DNA of 64,000 nucleotides from Saccharothrix deserti (GTDB taxonomy: Bacteria > Actinomycetota > Actinomycetes > Mycobacteriales > Pseudonocardiaceae), in NCBI RefSeq assembly GCF_009769385.1, contig NZ_ML775961.1, positions 410,681 to 474,680 of the forward strand. Reading direction: 5' to 3'. Below the pieces are notes generated by a model, which searched no databases, had not been told where the DNA came from, and saw nothing but the letters and a program-made list of their open reading frames with translations. Both the position numbers and the translations under genes were made by a program. This document shows positions 61,132 through 64,000 of this stretch, piece by piece. Numbering within the stretch: position 1 is the first letter of the stretch; every line of letters starts with the position of its first letter.

Positions 61132-62369
61132 GCCTCCAGCCGCACGTTGACCGCGGCGAACGTGTTGGGCACGACCTTGTCGCCGCGCTCCAGCTCCGCC
61201 GGGTCCACCACCAGACGGGCCATCGGCGCACGTTCACGCAACGCCATCAGTGCCGTCTGCGCCTCGATCCGCGCCAGGTGGTGGCCGAGGCAGTAGTGCA
61301 CGCCGTGCCCGAACGCCGCGTGACCCAGCGCCGGGTTGCCGTTCGCGGACTCGCGGGTGGGGTCGAACCGGTCCGCGGTCGGGCCGTGCACCAGCGGGTC
61401 GCGGCCCGCCGTGCCCAGGCCGATCATCACCAGCGCGCCGTCCGCGATGACGCCGCCGGGCACGTCGATGTCGGCGGTGGCGAGGTAGTGCGGGGTGACG
61501 CGGACCGGCGGGTCCCAGCGGGCGGTCTCCTCGACGGCGGCGGACACGGTGTCGGCGTTCAACGCCTCCCACGCGCCGGGGGTGGCGAGCAGGGCGACGG
61601 CGGCGTTGCCGATGAGGCCTGTAGTGGTCTCGTGTCCGGCCACGACGAGGAGGATCGCGGTCGTCAAAATTTCCTCGGGGGTCAGCCGATCGCCGTCGAT
61701 CCGTGCCTGCGCGAGGGCGCTGAGCAGGGCGTCGTCCGGTCGTTCCTGCTTGTGCTCGATCAGGCCGGCCAGGTAGCCGAACATGGCGTCGGAGGCGGGC
61801 ACGACCAGTTCTGGTCGTTCGGTCATCATCGCCGCGGTCCAGTGGTGCAGCTGGTCGCGGTCCTCCTCCGGCACGCCGAGCAGGTCGCAGATCACCGCGA
61901 GGGGCAGCTGGAAGGCCAGGCCGGCGATCAGGTCGGCGTCCTCGGGGAGGGCCGCGACCAGTTTCTCGGCGGTCTTCTCCACGGCCGGGCGGAGTGCGGC
62001 GATGCGGCGCGGCGTGAAGGCCTGCGACACGAGTGCGCGCAGCTTGCGGTGGTGCGGCGGGTCGCTGTTGAGCATGGACGGGCCGATGATCCGGGACAGG
62101 TCGGTCGGCCTGCCCTTGCGCGCCAGCTGGTCCTGCATCGCGGCGCGCAGTCCGGTGGCGTCCTTGGCCAGCCTGGGGTCGTTGAGCAGGGCCCGGGTCG
62201 GTTCCAGGCCCATGGTGGTGACGTGGACTTCCAGGCCGTTGGGCAGTTCGGCGGCGTGGACGGGGCCCAGGCGGGCCAGCGCGTCCTCGTGCGCGTGGTG
62301 CTGCCATCCGCGCAGCGGGCCGCCGACGAGGGCCTGTCGGTCCGGGGCGAACTCCGCGGTCAGCTGCAC
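61128..62369 (-). CDS. Cytochrome P450
   Basis: 413-residue P450 of the CYP107 type. AGHETT (VVAGHETTTGLIG), VEETARW for ExxR, and the heme loop FGHGVHYCLGHHLARIEAQ are clear. N-terminal APDRQALVGGPLRGWQHHAHED and DLSRIIGPSMLNSDPPHHRKLR are typical of macrolide/polyketide hydroxylases. Start GTG 62369 (QLTAEF follows). It is translationally coupled to the GNAT. The upstream region contains repeated TACGGAG words. Substrate unknown. Confidence 0.92.
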   Translation of the reverse strand: MQLTAEFAPDRQALVGGPLRGWQHHAHEDALARLGPVHAAELPNGLEVHVTTMGLEPTRALLNDPRLAKDATGLRAAMQDQLARKGRPTDLSRIIGPSMLNSDPPHHRKLRALVSQAFTPRRIAALRPAVEKTAEKLVAALPEDADLIAGLAFQLPLAVICDLLGVPEEDRDQLHHWTAAMMTERPELVVPASDAMFGYLAGLIEHKQERPDDALLSALAQARIDGDRLTPEEILTTAILLVVAGHETTTGLIGNAAVALLATPGAWEALNADTVSAAVEETARWDPPVRVTPHYLATADIDVPGGVIADGALVMIGLGTAGRDPLVHGPTADRFDPTRESANGNPALGHAAFGHGVHYCLGHHLARIEAQTALMALRERAPMARLVVDPAELERGDKVVPNTFAAVNVRLEA

Positions 62370-62443
62370 GTCGTCTCCTTGATGTGGGGCAGGTTGCGAC
62401 GTCCACTTTTATGTGATCACCACGTCCCGCGCATCCACCGCGA

Positions 62444-62519
62444 TCCGTATTCCAGGTGACGGTGTACGGAGATCGGTGGACGTGACCGCGCCGCTGCGGA
62501 TACGGAGGCGTATACGGAG
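62444..62519. repeat. TACGGA(G) words upstream of the P450 gene
   Basis: TACGGAG at 62465-62471, 62501-62507 and 62513-62519 (last two 12 bp apart), plus TACGGA reversed at 62444-62449. They lie 75-150 bp before the P450 start and may be binding sites. The rest of the 468-bp gap (62370-62837) shows no gene and one terminator-like hairpin. Confidence 0.45.
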
Positions 62520-62645
62520 GTTTGCTGATGCGGGCGTCCATGCGTTTACGCGACGCTGAAGGGTGTTCGGCACCCCGACGGCCGAACACGCACCGGGCGG
62601 GTCAGGCGGGTTGGCCGCCGCCCGGTATCCCGGGGGGACGGGGAG

Positions 62646-62672
62646 GGGGCCGCACCACGCGCGGCCCCTTTT
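62646..62672 (+). terminator. Hairpin with T-run between P450 and unknown gene
   Basis: GGGGCCGC / GCGGCCCC stem, loop ACCACGC, followed by TTTT on the + strand. The only gene reaching it, 62838-63893, is transcribed leftwards without a U-tract there, so its exact role is unclear. Confidence 0.5.
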
Positions 62673-62837
62673 CCCAGCCGGGCTTGCGATGTGACGCTGC
62701 ACCGTGTGCCGCCCGGACCTGGAACGCACCCTCGCCGGGATGCGCTCCAGGAACAGATGGCCCCCGCGAAGCCGGACGACGGGCGACAGGGCGCTGTTGC
62801 CGGCCGCCTCAGCCCACTACTCGACCGGCGGTGGGCA

Positions 62838-63893
62838 TCAGCCCGGGATCAGCCGCCGGCCAGACCTCGCCGACGGGGTCGGCGGGCCGGTCGGTGTCGG
62901 TCCGTTCAACGCCACTGGATACTCGGACAGCTCGACGTCGAAGACGTCCACGGCGGACGGCGGACTGGAGGCCGTGCCGTCCAGGATGGTGTCGAGCTGG
63001 TTGGTGGCGTTCTTGTAGTTGGTGGCCTGCGCCCTGGCCAGGAAGCCGTGGAAGTCGCGGTACGCCTCGGTCGAGGAGTCCAGTGCGGCTGCGGCGATGG
63101 CCGTGACGTAGTTCTCGTACTGGAAATTGAACGTGATCGTCTTGGTCGATGCGCACGGACTGGTGAACTCCTGCTGACTGGACGACACGCTGAGGTAGTA
63201 GTACTTGATCTTCGGGAAGTAGCGGTAGATCGGCGTGCCGTCCCGGTTCTGCTGCACCGCCTCGTGGCACTGACCCAGCAGCCCGACGGCGTAGTCGCGC
63301 GACCTGTCGTCCCAACTGACCCGCAGCGACTCCCCGACGCCGGAGATGAACGCCGTGACGCCGGTGATGACACTCTCCGGGACCACGACGGCGTCGAAGA
63401 CGGTCTTCAGGAAGCTGGTGCTGAACTCCGCCACGAACTGGGTTTCGGAGTACGTCTCCGTGGTGATCTTGTAGTCGGTGAGCCCGCCGGACTTCTGCAG
63501 CAGGTACTGCATGTAGTGGGTGACCGAGGCGTCCCACTGGGTCGTCGGCACGGGGTCGCCCTGTAACGGCTTGACGGTGCCCTTGACCAATGCGGCGAAC
63601 ATGTTGGGCCGTAATGTGGAGTAGAAGTTGGCGATCATGTCGCAGAGCGCCTGGCCGGTCTTGAACTCCGGGTTGTCGGACACGAAGTCGCTGGACAGGT
63701 TGACGAACGAGATCAGTCCGTCTGTGTCCCGGAACGCCGACCCGTCGGAGCCGCCGAGGATCAGGTCCAGTTCGTTGTGCGCGTCGGTCAGGGTTTTTGC
63801 CGAACCGCCGCCTTGCGCGGCCCGCAGTACCGGCGGGTAGCCGATCGGGTTGTTGCACTCGACCCGGTTGCCGGTACTACATTCCGAGATCAT
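62838..63893 (-). CDS. Protein of unknown function (351 aa), lower GC
   Basis: I do not recognise the family. 351 residues from ATG 63893, no signal peptide or membrane helix, four to six cysteines, rich in Ser, Thr, Asn, Gln and Tyr (for example FPKIKYYYLSVSSSQQEF). By eye the gene has distinctly fewer G/C third positions than its neighbours, and codons such as AAA and TTT occur. That suggests acquisition. No strong ribosome site is visible, and the upstream part of the transcript lies outside the window. Confidence 0.75.
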   Translation of the reverse strand: MISECSTGNRVECNNPIGYPPVLRAAQGGGSAKTLTDAHNELDLILGGSDGSAFRDTDGLISFVNLSSDFVSDNPEFKTGQALCDMIANFYSTLRPNMFAALVKGTVKPLQGDPVPTTQWDASVTHYMQYLLQKSGGLTDYKITTETYSETQFVAEFSTSFLKTVFDAVVVPESVITGVTAFISGVGESLRVSWDDRSRDYAVGLLGQCHEAVQQNRDGTPIYRYFPKIKYYYLSVSSSQQEFTSPCASTKTITFNFQYENYVTAIAAAALDSSTEAYRDFHGFLARAQATNYKNATNQLDTILDGTASSPPSAVDVFDVELSEYPVALNGPTPTGPPTPSARSGRRLIPG

Positions 63894-64000
63894 GTGGCAG
63901 CGGGTCGCCGCGCCGGCGGTAATGACTGATCAGGGCCCTGCTCAGGTGGACCTGGCGCCATAGCGCACGGGTGATCGCGGCGCCGACATCGACGACGCGG
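63894..64000. other. Window end, no feature seen
   Basis: 107 bases upstream of the unknown gene. No ORF, repeat or promoter stands out. Confidence 0.5.

Overview
The window is about 64 kb of very GC-rich DNA. It has heavy use of GTG starts, many 4-base ATGA/GTGA gene overlaps, and an RbpA, Ppm1/Lnt, two Ku proteins, F420-type enzymes and a SARP remnant. This points to a filamentous actinomycete, most likely of the Pseudonocardiales (Saccharothrix/Actinosynnema/Lentzea type). The lineage is inferred from protein character, not from a database search. A dif-like sequence at 11.2 kb suggests the window may lie near the replication terminus.

Layout. 0-11 kb: a partial sucraseferredoxin gene, then small metabolic enzymes paired with their own regulators: hydrolase/SDR, XRE/methionine aminopeptidase/methyltransferase, epoxide hydrolase/WYL regulator, proline iminopeptidase/MarR, WYL/VOC. 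Several pairs share perfect or near-perfect palindromes in the divergent gap. The stretch ends with a GT2 glycosyltransferase that runs into the dif-like site. 11.2-19 kb: an AT-rich palindrome region, a TetR/SnoaL/NmrA cluster, then a tyrosine recombinase followed by a complete non-homologous end-joining set (two tandem Ku genes, a phosphoesterase-ligase LigD and a separate LigD polymerase). 19-36 kb: mixed housekeeping and regulatory genes, including a PAS-PAS-GGDEF-EAL protein, a GDPD, an Atg22-like MFS, thymidine kinase, NUDIX, rbpA, ppm1 and lnt.

36.8-42.4 kb is a tightly coupled operon for the beta-lysine branch of lysine catabolism: 3,5-diaminohexanoate dehydrogenase, an amidohydrolase, two tandem-duplicated 30-codon ORFs, lysine 5,6-aminomutase alpha and beta, and 3-aminobutyryl-CoA ammonia-lyase. 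Lysine 2,3-aminomutase, which makes the beta-lysine substrate, lies 9 kb away at 51.3 kb. Between them are a tripartite tricarboxylate transporter (tctCBA) with a divergent CitAB-type two-component system behind four 9-bp operator repeats, a GH13/LLM oxidoreductase pair and an fxsA gene.

52.8-64 kb: two coupled transglutaminases, a P450, a frameshifted ClpS-like gene with its DUF2017 partner, a PfkB kinase, an eroded stretch, a LuxR-type ATPase regulator, a GNAT/P450 pair, and a lower-GC gene of unknown function. A 26-bp element occurs three times on the + strand (31.3, 54.6 and 56.7 kb). The best candidates for something undescribed are the duplicated micro-ORFs in the lysine aminomutase operon, this 26-bp element, and the dif-like/palindrome pair beside the recombinase-NHEJ island.
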